A program made the position numbers and the translations under genes. This document shows positions 5,532-13,467 of a DNA stretch of 14,913 bases, piece after piece. Positions within the stretch are counted from its first letter, which is position 1; each line of letters begins with the position of its first letter. The notes below the pieces were generated by a model that did no database searches, was not told the DNA's origin, and was given only the letters and a program-made list of their open reading frames with translations. This DNA is from Desulfobacteraceae bacterium (GTDB lineage: Bacteria > Desulfobacterota > DSM-4660 > Desulfatiglandales > JALVMZ01), in assembly GCA_027032655.1 (NCBI GenBank), contig JALVMZ010000251.1:1-14913 (forward strand), given 5' to 3'.

Positions 5532-6713
5532 GTGGAACGGGAGATAATCCATATACATATACCCGCATTTCCCATTGAGGTTGTTCGGGGGCAGGACCCT
5601 TCTCTTAAGGGAAGGCCTGTGGTAATGGCCCCACTTCACTCAGAGCGGGCAGGCATAATATCTGTTTCCCCTGAGGCCAGGAAGGAGGGAATATTTAAGG
5701 GCATGAGCCTTAAGAGGGCAATTGAGATATGTCCCGGACTTCGGATAATCCCGCCCAATCCTGAACTTACCCGAAGGGCATTCTGTTCCATAACACAGGT
5801 GGCAGGGAGATATACCCCCCTGTGGGAGCCATCAAAACCAGGGCACATATTTATGGATGTGACAGGCACTGAAAGGTTGTGGGGTGGTCCCAGGGATACT
5901 GCATGGAAGGTAAGAGCAGAGATAGCAAAGGCAGTGGGTCTTAAGAGCACGGCAGGTGTTGCAGGCAATAAGATGGTATCCAGCATTGCATCAAGGGCCA
6001 TACCAAGGGAGGAGATTGTGGATGTGGCCCATGGAAATGAAGAGGGATTCATTGCCCCCCTGAGGGTGGATTTTCTGCCAGCGGTATCCTATCTATGGAT
6101 AAGGATGCTCCTTGAGGAGTTGAACATCAGAAGGGCAGGTGAGATTGCAATTATGGAGCCATGGGATCTTAAGACCATATTTGGGAAGTATGGCCCCCTT
6201 ATGCACCAGCAGGCAAGGGGGATAGATTTTACACCTGTGTATCCTCCTTCCAGGAGGCCCATGATTTCAGACACCTTTACCCTTCCCGGGGATAAGAACG
6301 ATGACCATCTACTCCTTGGGATCATATACAGAATGGTGGAGAACTGCTCCATGAGGCTCAGGGCCATATCGATGGAGGCCTTAAGGGCGGGGCTTATGTT
6401 GAGATATGGGGATCATATGGAGGTTTCAGGAGAGAGCAGGGTGCCAGGAGGCAGTTTCTGGGACTTTGAATTGTTCCCCCACTTAGAGAGGCTCTTTTTC
6501 AGGTTGTATCAGAGGAGGGTGGGGATAAGGCGTATAAGGGTCTGGCTCAGGGACCTACGCCCCCCTGATACACAGATTTCATTCTTTGAGCCCCCATCTT
6601 TTAAAAGGCACAGGATGTCAGAGCTGACCAGGGCCCTGGACAGGATTCGCACTAAATACGGAAGAGATACACTTATGTTCGGAAGGGAGTGGATAGCCTG
6701 CCATAACTTATAG
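5532..6713 (+). CDS. imuB: ImuB-like Y-family DNA polymerase homologue, predicted catalytically inactive
   Basis: A 393-residue Y-family protein, expected to act as an adaptor in translesion synthesis. Family features: the SPEARKEGIFKGMSLKRAIEICP finger segment (46-68, with CP at 67-68), a palm/thumb helix-hairpin-helix region (about 180-231), a little-finger domain (about 245-345), a probable clamp-binding motif QISFF (348-352) and a terminal LTRALDRIRTKYGRDTLMFG helix/strand like that of Pol IV. The active site is gone. The DinB IHVDMD motif reads IHIHIP, so Asp8 is His9 and Asp10 is Pro11. SIDEAYLDV reads KPGHIFMDV, so Asp103 and Glu104 are Gly104 and His105. This loss is the hallmark of ImuB as opposed to Pol IV or Pol V. 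It is shorter than typical ImuB (about 450-550 residues) and ends soon after the clamp motif, without the usual C-terminal extension. The start is GTG with AGGGAG six bases upstream; dnaE2 follows after 11 bp. Confidence 0.85.
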   Translation: MEREIIHIHIPAFPIEVVRGQDPSLKGRPVVMAPLHSERAGIISVSPEARKEGIFKGMSLKRAIEICPGLRIIPPNPELTRRAFCSITQVAGRYTPLWEPSKPGHIFMDVTGTERLWGGPRDTAWKVRAEIAKAVGLKSTAGVAGNKMVSSIASRAIPREEIVDVAHGNEEGFIAPLRVDFLPAVSYLWIRMLLEELNIRRAGEIAIMEPWDLKTIFGKYGPLMHQQARGIDFTPVYPPSRRPMISDTFTLPGDKNDDHLLLGIIYRMVENCSMRLRAISMEALRAGLMLRYGDHMEVSGESRVPGGSFWDFELFPHLERLFFRLYQRRVGIRRIRVWLRDLRPPDTQISFFEPPSFKRHRMSELTRALDRIRTKYGRDTLMFGREWIACHNL

Positions 6714-6724
6714 GAGACAGTACT

Positions 6725-9700
6725 GTGGAAGAGTTTGTGCACCTCAATGTTCATTCCATGTATTCAAAGGGATGGGGTGTGGCAGGGGTGGATGAGTTAT
6801 GTGCTAAGGCCAGGTCACTGGGTATGAGGAGCCTTGCACTTACTGATACCAATGGCCTTTATGGTATGATGTTTTTTATTCGCCTGGCAAAGGAATATGG
6901 TATTGAGCCCATTGTGGGAAGTGAGGTAGTCACCCCTGAGAGCAGGGCGCTGCTCCTTGTAAAGAGCAGGATTGGTTACATTAATCTCTGCCATATCATA
7001 TCTGAGAGGCACTGCTCAGAAGAATTTGACCTGATAGATGCCTTAAGGAAGAGGCGGGATGGACTGGTTATAATCTCCGATGATTTCAGATTGCTGAGGG
7101 CACTTAAAAGGGACTCCAAGGAAGACCTCTATGTGGAACTCTCATCCGGATACAATATGCATGGTTGCTACAGCTTTTCCAGGTCAGGTGGTATCCCACC
7201 CGTTGCCACTAACAGGGTTTACATGCTGAATAAGGGGCAGTTTAAACTCCACAGGGTCCTGAGGGCGGTCTCCATGAACACCAAGCTGTCCCGCCTGGGA
7301 GTGGAAGATACCTGCATGGAACACAATTATCTGTGCAGTGGGGATAGAATGAGGGAGTGGTTCTCCCATGCACCTGATGCCATTAAAAACACACTGAAGG
7401 TTGCCATGATGTGCATGACAGAGTGGCCTGAACATGGGGTAGTGTTCCCCGAGTATGAGGATATGAGCAGCAAAGAGGCATATGAAAAGCTGTATAAACT
7501 CACCATAGAGGGATGCAGGAGGAGATACGGAACTATAACAAGACAGATAAAGGACAGGATAAAGTATGAGATGGATATTATCCGCAAAAAGAACTATGCG
7601 CATTACTTTCTGGTGGTGGCAGATATCTCCAGGCATGCCCCCCGCTCCTGCGGAAGGGGGAGCTCCGCTTCGTCCATAGTATCCTATGCCCTTGGTCTTA
7701 CCCATGTGGACCCCATAAAGTATAATCTCTTTTTTGAGAGGTTCCTGAATCCTGGCAGGAAGGACCCACCTGATATTGACCTGGATTTTCCCTGGGATGA
7801 GAGGGGCATGGTTATTGACAGGGTCTTTGCCAGGTATGGCACAAAGAGGGTGGCCATGGTTTCAAATCACAATACCTATGGTGCCAGGTCATCGCTGAGG
7901 GAGGTTGCCAAGGTATATGGGATTCCCGAAGGAGAGATAGGCATGATCACCTCCCGAATATCCCATTACATGAGCCTTAAGATGGGTAAAGAGAAATTAA
8001 AGAACGATCCCCTGATGAAGGGAATCAGGTTTGATCCCTTGTGGGATGAGATACTTGATTATGCCATCCAGTTGGAAGACATATTCAGACACCTTTCAGT
8101 CCACTGTGGAGGGGTGGTTGTTGTGCCGGACGATATAAGGAACCACTGCCCGGTTGAGATATCAGCAAACGGAATGCCCGTTCTTCAGTGGGAAAAGGAC
8201 TCTGTGGAGGATGCGGGGCTGGTTAAGATAGACATCCTGGGCAACAGATCCCTTTCTGTCATAAGGGATGCCCTTCTCTTGATCAGGAGAAATTATCGAA
8301 GAGGTATAGATTACAGTGAACTTAACCCCCTGAATGACCCGTTGACTGGAGAGATATTCTACAGGGGAGACACCATGGGGGTATTTTACTTTGAAAGCCC
8401 TGCCACAAGACAGGTCCTTAAGAAGGTGGCATCAGGTTTTACCCTTGAGGAGTACCTGAGAATGGACCATTTCTCCATCAATGTGATTGTAACCTCCATA
8501 ATAAGACCTGCGTCAAATCGGAGTATCAGGGAGTGGGTTTCCCGACTCCACGGAAGGCCATGGAAACTGCTCCACCCACTGCTTGCACCTGTGTTAAGTG
8601 AGACCCTGGGAGTTATGGTCTTCCAGGAGCAGGTGAGCCAGTCTGCCATACACATGGCAGGATTTGAACCTGGAGAGGCAGATGAGCTGAGAAAGGTAAT
8701 AACCAAGAAGCACAGGACAAGAAAGCTCAGGGATTTCAGGGAGAGGTTTTTTCAGGGGGCAAGGCAGAGGGGAATTAACAGAGATGTGATTGAAAAGGTA
8801 TGGGATATGATGATGGGATTTGATGGATACAGCTTCTGCAAGCCCCACTCAGCAAGCTATACAATGGTGGCCTATAAGAGTGCATACCTGAGAGCTCACT
8901 CCCCTGCAGAGTTCATGGCAGGGGTCTTGTCAAACCAGGGAGGATATTATTCCACCCAGGGCTATGTGTCTGAGGCAAAGAGGATGGGTCTCAGGGTTCT
9001 CCTTCCTGATATAAACCATAGCCAGATACCCTATACAGGAAAGGGAGACACCATCAGGGTGGGGTTTATGCAGATAAGGGATTTGAGAGAGGAGGCAATG
9101 GATGCCATTGTGCGGGAAAGGGAAAAGAATGGAGAATATCTCAGTTTCAGGGATTTTCTGAACAGGACATACCCGGATGTTCACCTTCAGGATGTAAGGA
9201 TGCTGATTAAGGCAGGGTGCTTTGATACCCTGGAGAAGGGCACTCCCAGGCCCCATCTCCTCTTTGAGGCCCTTGTCTTTTTTGGTGGGAAGGGCAGATC
9301 TCCCGGGCTTTTTATCTCAAAACAGGGGGGTGAGAAGGGCCTTTCAGGATACAGTTTCACCTTAAAGGCATATCCAGAAAATATCAGGATCAAACATGAG
9401 ATTGAGGCACTGGGCTTCCCTGTTTCGGTTCACCCCCTTGATATGTACCGATATGTCCAGGCACGGGTGCCGCATGTGAAGGCAAGGGATATACCTGAGC
9501 ATAAAGGGAAGCTCATTACCACCATAGGCTGGATGATAACAGGTAAGACCGTTCTTACCTTAAACAGAGAGCCCATGAAGTTTGTCACCTTTGAGGATAC
9601 CACAGGGATATATGAGTCTGTGCTGTTCCCTGATACATACAGGAGGTTCTGCCATGTTCTTGGCCGATCTGTTCCCTATGTGATAAAGGGTTATGTGGAG

Positions 9701-9763
9701 GAGGAATTTGGAGTGGTTACCCTGAATGTAAGATGGCTTTCCATTTTAAAAGGGGATAACTGA
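6725..9763 (+). CDS. dnaE2: Error-prone DNA polymerase III alpha subunit DnaE2/ImuC
   Basis: A 1012-residue C-family polymerase, the catalytic subunit of SOS-induced mutagenic translesion synthesis. Order of domains: PHP domain starting FVHLNVHSMYS (4-14) with ALTDTNGLYG (38-47); polymerase palm with GRGSSASSIVSYALGLTHVDP (310-330); catalytic DxD in PDIDLDF (Asp352, Asp354) and the third aspartate in LVKIDILGNRSL (Asp503); HhH region with FCKPHSASYTMVAYKSAYL (704-722); and an OB fold (about 929-1005). The polymerase acids are intact. The PHP metal ligands are degenerate (Asn8, and Thr42 in LTDTN), so a proofreading PHP nuclease is not expected. I see no QxxLF clamp motif between the HhH and OB parts. 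Length (versus about 1050-1100 for DnaE2 and 1160 for replicative DnaE) and the LexA/ImuB context favour DnaE2 over the replicative enzyme. GTG start with AGGAGA at the preceding gene's stop. It ends tail-to-tail with livF. Confidence 0.93.
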   Translation: MEEFVHLNVHSMYSKGWGVAGVDELCAKARSLGMRSLALTDTNGLYGMMFFIRLAKEYGIEPIVGSEVVTPESRALLLVKSRIGYINLCHIISERHCSEEFDLIDALRKRRDGLVIISDDFRLLRALKRDSKEDLYVELSSGYNMHGCYSFSRSGGIPPVATNRVYMLNKGQFKLHRVLRAVSMNTKLSRLGVEDTCMEHNYLCSGDRMREWFSHAPDAIKNTLKVAMMCMTEWPEHGVVFPEYEDMSSKEAYEKLYKLTIEGCRRRYGTITRQIKDRIKYEMDIIRKKNYAHYFLVVADISRHAPRSCGRGSSASSIVSYALGLTHVDPIKYNLFFERFLNPGRKDPPDIDLDFPWDERGMVIDRVFARYGTKRVAMVSNHNTYGARSSLREVAKVYGIPEGEIGMITSRISHYMSLKMGKEKLKNDPLMKGIRFDPLWDEILDYAIQLEDIFRHLSVHCGGVVVVPDDIRNHCPVEISANGMPVLQWEKDSVEDAGLVKIDILGNRSLSVIRDALLLIRRNYRRGIDYSELNPLNDPLTGEIFYRGDTMGVFYFESPATRQVLKKVASGFTLEEYLRMDHFSINVIVTSIIRPASNRSIREWVSRLHGRPWKLLHPLLAPVLSETLGVMVFQEQVSQSAIHMAGFEPGEADELRKVITKKHRTRKLRDFRERFFQGARQRGINRDVIEKVWDMMMGFDGYSFCKPHSASYTMVAYKSAYLRAHSPAEFMAGVLSNQGGYYSTQGYVSEAKRMGLRVLLPDINHSQIPYTGKGDTIRVGFMQIRDLREEAMDAIVREREKNGEYLSFRDFLNRTYPDVHLQDVRMLIKAGCFDTLEKGTPRPHLLFEALVFFGGKGRSPGLFISKQGGEKGLSGYSFTLKAYPENIRIKHEIEALGFPVSVHPLDMYRYVQARVPHVKARDIPEHKGKLITTIGWMITGKTVLTLNREPMKFVTFEDTTGIYESVLFPDTYRRFCHVLGRSVPYVIKGYVEEEFGVVTLNVRWLSILKGDN

Positions 9764-9794
9764 TGGGGTCTATCTCCATCTCTTTTTTCTTTTC
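9762..9794 (+). terminator. Intrinsic terminator of the lexA-imuB-dnaE2 operon
   Basis: Starting inside the dnaE2 stop codon, GATGGGG (9762-9768) pairs with CTCCATC (9774-9780) as a 7-bp stem containing one G.U pair, with a 5-nt loop. It is followed at once by a T-rich tail (TCTTTTTTCTTTT, 9781-9793). The tail lies within the 3' coding end of the convergent livF, where the same bases encode its KRKK segment. Read from the minus strand the hairpin has no T-run, so it should act in one direction only. Confidence 0.6.
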
Positions 9795-10546
9795 CACCTT
9801 TGATATCCCTTGATTGATTCTTCGGTTCTTACACCCATGTAAAATTCCCTTACATCTTTGTCGTTCATCAGGTCATGGGATTTTCCTTTTACCACAAAAC
9901 GTCCATTTTCCAGCACATAACCAAAATCGGATATCTTGAGTGCCATTCTTGCATTCTGTTCCACAAGAAGGATGGTAACTCCTTCCTGGTGTATCTGCCC
10001 TATAATGGAGAATAGTTTCTTTACAAGAACAGGAGAGATTCCAAGGGATGGTTCATCCAGGAGCATGAGTTTTGGTCTGTTCATCATTGCCCTTCCAATT
10101 GCCAGCATCTGCTGTTCTCCGCCAGATAGGGTCCCTGCCCATTGGTTTTCCCTGCCCTTAAGCACAGGAAAATAACTGTAGATTCTATCAAAGTCCTCTT
10201 TTACGGCTTTTCTGTCATTCCTGATATATGCTCCCATCAGGAGATTCTCTTTTACTGTTAATTCTTCAAATACCTCTCTTCCCTCAGGCACATAGGATAG
10301 TCCCATCCGGACAATGGATTCTGTTTCCATACCATCTATTCTTTTGCCTGAAAAATAGATGGACCCCTTCTCGGGCTGATCTTCAATTAATCCCATGATG
10401 GTCTTAAGTATTGTGGACTTTCCCGCTCCGTTATTTCCCAGTATCACGGTTATGGTTTCAGGTTCAATCTTCATGGATACACCCCTGAGGGCATATACCA
10501 GTCCGTAAAAGGTTTCAATGTTTTTAAGTTCAAGTAAGGTTTCCAT
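9770..10546 (-). CDS. livF: Branched-chain amino acid ABC transporter ATP-binding protein LivF
   Basis: A 258-residue ABC ATPase that, with LivG, powers uptake of branched-chain or related amino acids through LivH/LivM. Motifs: Walker A GNNGAGKST (37-45), the LivF-typical VPEGREVFEELTVKENL (87-103), signature LSGGEQQ (140-146), Walker B LMLLDEP (160-166), and a glutamine (Gln197 in LVEQNA) in place of the switch histidine, as is normal for LivF. The protein ends in a strongly basic GYQRWKRKKRWR tail that extends past the usual end of the family. The ATG follows the livG stop after only 2 bp, and it is the last gene of the operon. Its stop is 6 bp from that of dnaE2 on the other strand. Confidence 0.93.
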   Translation of the reverse strand: METLLELKNIETFYGLVYALRGVSMKIEPETITVILGNNGAGKSTILKTIMGLIEDQPEKGSIYFSGKRIDGMETESIVRMGLSYVPEGREVFEELTVKENLLMGAYIRNDRKAVKEDFDRIYSYFPVLKGRENQWAGTLSGGEQQMLAIGRAMMNRPKLMLLDEPSLGISPVLVKKLFSIIGQIHQEGVTILLVEQNARMALKISDFGYVLENGRFVVKGKSHDLMNDKDVREFYMGVRTEESIKGYQRWKRKKRWR

Positions 10547-10548
10547 GT

Positions 10549-11373
10549 TTAACCCGCTATACCGGTGAGATATTCTGTTTCTTCATCCTCACCCAGATAG
10601 GCCTTTATCACTTCTGGATGGGATCTCACACTCTCAGGAGCACCTGTTGTGATGGGGCTTCCAAAATTTATCGCAAGTATCCTGTCCGATATATCCATCA
10701 CCATCTTCATGTCATGCTCTATGAGGAGTATGGTTATTCCAAGCTCCTCCTGGATGTCCTTAATCCAGAAGATGAGATCCTGTTTTTCCTCTGAATTCAT
10801 TCCTGCTGATGGCTCATCCAGGAGCAGGAGTTCTGGTTCCATTGCAAGGGCACGGGCAAGTTCCACCAGTTTCTGTGTCCCATAAGGTAATGTTCCCACA
10901 AAATGGTCCCTTGCAGATTGAAGATCCAGCATATCAATTATGCGTTCCACCTTTGCCCTGTGCTCTATCTCCTCCCTTGCTGCCCTGGAGCCTCTTCTGA
11001 AGAATGTGGCTCCACTAATGAGTCCTGTTTTCATATGTATGTGTCTTCCAAGGAGGAGATTGTCCATTACAGTCATTCTGGAGAATAGTTCAATATTCTG
11101 AAAGGTCCTTGCAATGCCAAGTTTTGCAATCACATGGGGTGGCCATCCTGTTATATCTTTACCTTTAAATAGGATTTCACCATCATCTGGCTTATAAAGT
11201 CCTGTAATGCAGTTAAATATTGTCGTTTTACCCGCACCATTAGGGCCTATTATCGAGAATATCTCACCCTTTTTGACATGGAAGCTCACACTGTTAAGTG
11301 CGCTAAGTCCGCCAAATCTGATACTCAGGTTATTTACCTTAAAAAATTCGTTATTCCCGTTGGTATCATTCAT
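10549..11373 (-). CDS. livG: Branched-chain amino acid ABC transporter ATP-binding protein LivG
   Basis: A 274-residue ABC ATPase, partner of LivF. Walker A GPNGAGKTT (43-51) is followed by the LivG-specific GIARTFQNIELFSRMTVMDNL segment (86-106, Q-loop Gln92), with signature LPYGTQKLVELARAL (162-176; the first serine of LSYGxQ is proline here), Walker B LLLLDEPSAG (182-191) and switch His220 in LIEHDM. Family identity is firm from the RTFQN and long helical insert before the signature. AGAAGGAAC lies about 8 nt upstream of the ATG; livH ends 15 bp upstream and livF begins 2 bp downstream. The C-terminal residues after AYLGE are acidic and then GIAG, an ordinary end. Confidence 0.94.
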   Translation of the reverse strand: MNDTNGNNEFFKVNNLSIRFGGLSALNSVSFHVKKGEIFSIIGPNGAGKTTIFNCITGLYKPDDGEILFKGKDITGWPPHVIAKLGIARTFQNIELFSRMTVMDNLLLGRHIHMKTGLISGATFFRRGSRAAREEIEHRAKVERIIDMLDLQSARDHFVGTLPYGTQKLVELARALAMEPELLLLDEPSAGMNSEEKQDLIFWIKDIQEELGITILLIEHDMKMVMDISDRILAINFGSPITTGAPESVRSHPEVIKAYLGEDEETEYLTGIAG

Positions 11374-11388
11374 ATGTATTAGTTCCTT

Positions 11389-12261
11389 CTATACTTTTCT
11401 CACATAATGTTTGGCAAAAAGCCCGCTGGGTCTGAAGCAGAGTATCAGCACTATTACCCCGAATGCCACAATGGATTTAAATTCTATTGAGACATATCCT
11501 CCAAATATGTTCTCAATAATTCCCAGGATGTATCCACCTACTGCTGCTCCCACAAGGGTGGTCATCCCACCAAGAACTGCGGATGCAAAGCCTTTAAGCA
11601 AAGGATCCAGCATGAGATTGGGGTCAAGGGTGGCAATGGGGGCAAGGAGTATTCCCGCCACTGTCCCTATGCATGAACTGATTGCCCATGTAAAGGAGAG
11701 TATCCTCTTGGTCCTGATGCCATTTATTTTTGCTGCCACAGGATTTTGCTGGGTGGCCTTCATGGCTATACCCAGCTTTGTGTATCTCAAAAACAGGAAC
11801 AGAATCAACATAAGGATAAGTGTTATAATTATGGTGGCAATGTTTAAATGGCTGAGAGAAGCTGAGCCTATCTGCACCACATCAAAGTCAGAGACAGGGA
11901 AGGGCAGATCCCTCTGGTTTGCCCCCCATTTCCAGCTTGCAAGTCCGTAAAGGACCATTTCAAAGCCAAGAGTGATGAGTATCAGGCTCAGTATATTGGG
12001 GTCCTTTGCCCTTCTTAGAAACACAAATTCAAAGAACATGCCCAGAAATAGTGCAAAGATAAGGGAGCCCAGAATGGATACATAAAAGGAATGTCCATAT
12101 GTTACAAGCAGGGTATAAGCAATAAAAGTGGAAAACATTGCCATTTCGCCCTGGGCAAAATTGGGCACCTCAGAGGTCTTATATATAAGCACCATTGCAA
12201 TTGCAATGAGTGCATAAAGGCTCCCATAGGCAATTCCACTGATTATCAACTGTAAAAACAT
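11389..12261 (-). CDS. livH: Branched-chain amino acid ABC transporter permease LivH
   Basis: A 290-residue inner-membrane permease with about eight hydrophobic segments. The N-terminus (LIISGIAYGSLYALIAIAMVLIYKTSEVPNFAQGEMAM, residues 5-42) is the LivH signature, and the GIAMKATQQNPVAAKINGI cytoplasmic loop (residues 168-186) is the coupling loop expected to contact the ATPases. Length matches the family. GAGGAAG precedes the ATG by about six bases. It is the third gene on the strand after DUF1992 and livM, separated from livM by 118 bp that hold a long hairpin, and is followed by livG 15 bp later. Substrate could be leucine/isoleucine/valine, or amides and other amino acids taken up by the same family; the sequence does not decide. 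Confidence 0.92.
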   Translation of the reverse strand: MFLQLIISGIAYGSLYALIAIAMVLIYKTSEVPNFAQGEMAMFSTFIAYTLLVTYGHSFYVSILGSLIFALFLGMFFEFVFLRRAKDPNILSLILITLGFEMVLYGLASWKWGANQRDLPFPVSDFDVVQIGSASLSHLNIATIIITLILMLILFLFLRYTKLGIAMKATQQNPVAAKINGIRTKRILSFTWAISSCIGTVAGILLAPIATLDPNLMLDPLLKGFASAVLGGMTTLVGAAVGGYILGIIENIFGGYVSIEFKSIVAFGVIVLILCFRPSGLFAKHYVRKV

Positions 12262-12279
12262 TTATTCTTCCTCGTTTAG

Positions 12280-12295
12280 TTGTTTAATTAGACAA
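12280..12295. promoter_or_regulatory. Near-palindromic 16-mer just upstream of livH
   Basis: TTGTTTAATTAGACAA matches its own reverse complement at 14 of 16 positions and lies 19 bp upstream of the livH start, between the ribosome binding site and the larger hairpin. It could be an operator or simply AT-rich leader. No clear -35/-10 pair was found with it. Confidence 0.25.
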
Positions 12296-12305
12296 TTTTC
12301 TTTAA

Positions 12306-12373
12306 GGCTGCCCAGGTCTTTGTTTTCGCTCGGAAGTCTCCCGCCATTCGCTACAACAAAGACCCGGATAGCC
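12306..12373. repeat. Long inverted repeat between livM and livH
   Basis: The arms 12306-12324 and 12355-12373 are 19 nt each and agree at 16 positions as inverted copies, with an uninterrupted 10-bp inner stem (GGTCTTTGTT / AACAAAGACC). The 30-nt loop contains TTCGCT twice. The element begins 7 bp after the livM stop codon in the direction of transcription. What follows the hairpin on the minus strand is TTAAAGAAAATTG, not a T-run, so a simple intrinsic terminator is unlikely. A role in mRNA stability or in differential expression of livM versus livHGF is possible. Part of the left arm (CCAGGTCTT) is also found in the 3' end of livM. Confidence 0.6.
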
Positions 12374-12379
12374 AGCTAT

Positions 12380-13456
12380 TTAAAATGGCCAGGTCTTCCA
12401 GTAGAGTTTTGTCCTGATCCAGAATCCATAGAGTCCTAATGGTTCCACTACCACAATCAGAATAATTATCAGTCCAAATATAATACTTGATATATTATGT
12501 ATCCCGGATATATCCATCCATCTCTCAGAAATGGTAACGATCAGATGTCCCAGATAGGGGAGTTCCTGTATCTTTTCAAGTTCAATCATAAGAATACTCA
12601 TCAGGATTCCGCCCATAACAGAACCCGAGATGGAACCAATCCCCCCAACAATTACAAATGCAAGGAAGTATATGGAGAGTATAAAATTAAATGAGCTGGG
12701 ATTGATAAATCCCAGGAGAAATGCCATGAGTCCTCCTGCAATTGCCGTGTAAAAGGCGCTCACTGCAAAGGCCATAGTTTTGTAAAGGGTGAGATTTATC
12801 CCTATGGTCTGGGCTGCAATATCACTGTCCCTGATGGCAATAAATGCCCTCCCGATACGGGTCTTCATTATATTTCTTGCACACCATGTAAGAAAGACAC
12901 ATATGGAAATAAAGAGGAAATATTTCTGGGTATCTGATTTTAAAACAAATGAGCCAAGGGGTCTCAGTATATCAAGAGGGGGGGCTTCAAGCCCCATCCT
13001 CCCCCCGAAGAATTGCCATCTTCCTATTGTCTCTGTTATTGCCATGCCAAAACCGAGTGTTGCAATGGCAAGGTATGGTCCTTCCAGCCTTAACGCCGGG
13101 ATACCGAGCAAAAAGCCAAAAAAGGCGCTTATAAGACCTGCCAGTATTATTGCTGGAAAAAACGGAATGTGAAATCTGCTCATACCAAGGATAGTCATGT
13201 ATGCACCAATTGCGAAGAATCCTGCATGGCCCAAGGATATCTGGCCTGTATATCCCACAAGGATATTCAATCCAATGGTTACAATTACATTGATGGCAAT
13301 ATAATTGGCAAGGTATATGTAATAGGAAGAGCCCTTTAATTTAAGCACAACAAAGGGAAAACAGATAAGTGCTACAATGAGGACAGCAAACCAGAATTTC
13401 ACCACATTACTGGTAAACAGGGTTATATCTTCATAGTAATCCCTTTTGATATCCAT
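12380..13456 (-). CDS. livM: Branched-chain amino acid ABC transporter permease LivM
   Basis: A 358-residue inner-membrane permease, partner of LivH. After an N-terminal tail and a first hydrophobic segment comes the LivM signature NILVGYTGQISLGHAGFFAIGAY (64-86), then GIPALRLEGPYLAIATLGFG. The coupling loop RIGRAFIAIRDSDIAAQTIGI lies in the second half, before several more membrane segments. Length is close to that of short LivM proteins. The start codon is 11 bp after the DUF1992 stop, and TAGGAAA, which includes that stop codon, serves as ribosome binding site, so the two are probably translationally coupled. Gene order here is livM-livH-livG-livF; livH-livM-livG-livF is more common. Confidence 0.92.
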   Translation of the reverse strand: MDIKRDYYEDITLFTSNVVKFWFAVLIVALICFPFVVLKLKGSSYYIYLANYIAINVIVTIGLNILVGYTGQISLGHAGFFAIGAYMTILGMSRFHIPFFPAIILAGLISAFFGFLLGIPALRLEGPYLAIATLGFGMAITETIGRWQFFGGRMGLEAPPLDILRPLGSFVLKSDTQKYFLFISICVFLTWCARNIMKTRIGRAFIAIRDSDIAAQTIGINLTLYKTMAFAVSAFYTAIAGGLMAFLLGFINPSSFNFILSIYFLAFVIVGGIGSISGSVMGGILMSILMIELEKIQELPYLGHLIVTISERWMDISGIHNISSIIFGLIIILIVVVEPLGLYGFWIRTKLYWKTWPF

Positions 13457-13467
13457 TTCGAGATTTC

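Noticed and set aside
5532..6713. Active DNA polymerase IV (DinB)
   Set aside because: All three metal-binding carboxylates are substituted.
7184..7705. 173-codon minus-strand reading frame inside dnaE2
   Set aside because: Lies entirely antisense to a well-supported gene, with no family resemblance.
6725..9763. Replicative DnaE
   Set aside because: Shorter, degenerate PHP motifs of the DnaE2 type, and located in a LexA/ImuB operon.
11411..11950. 179-codon plus-strand reading frame antisense to livH
   Set aside because: Shadow of the hydrophobic livH codons; no independent support.
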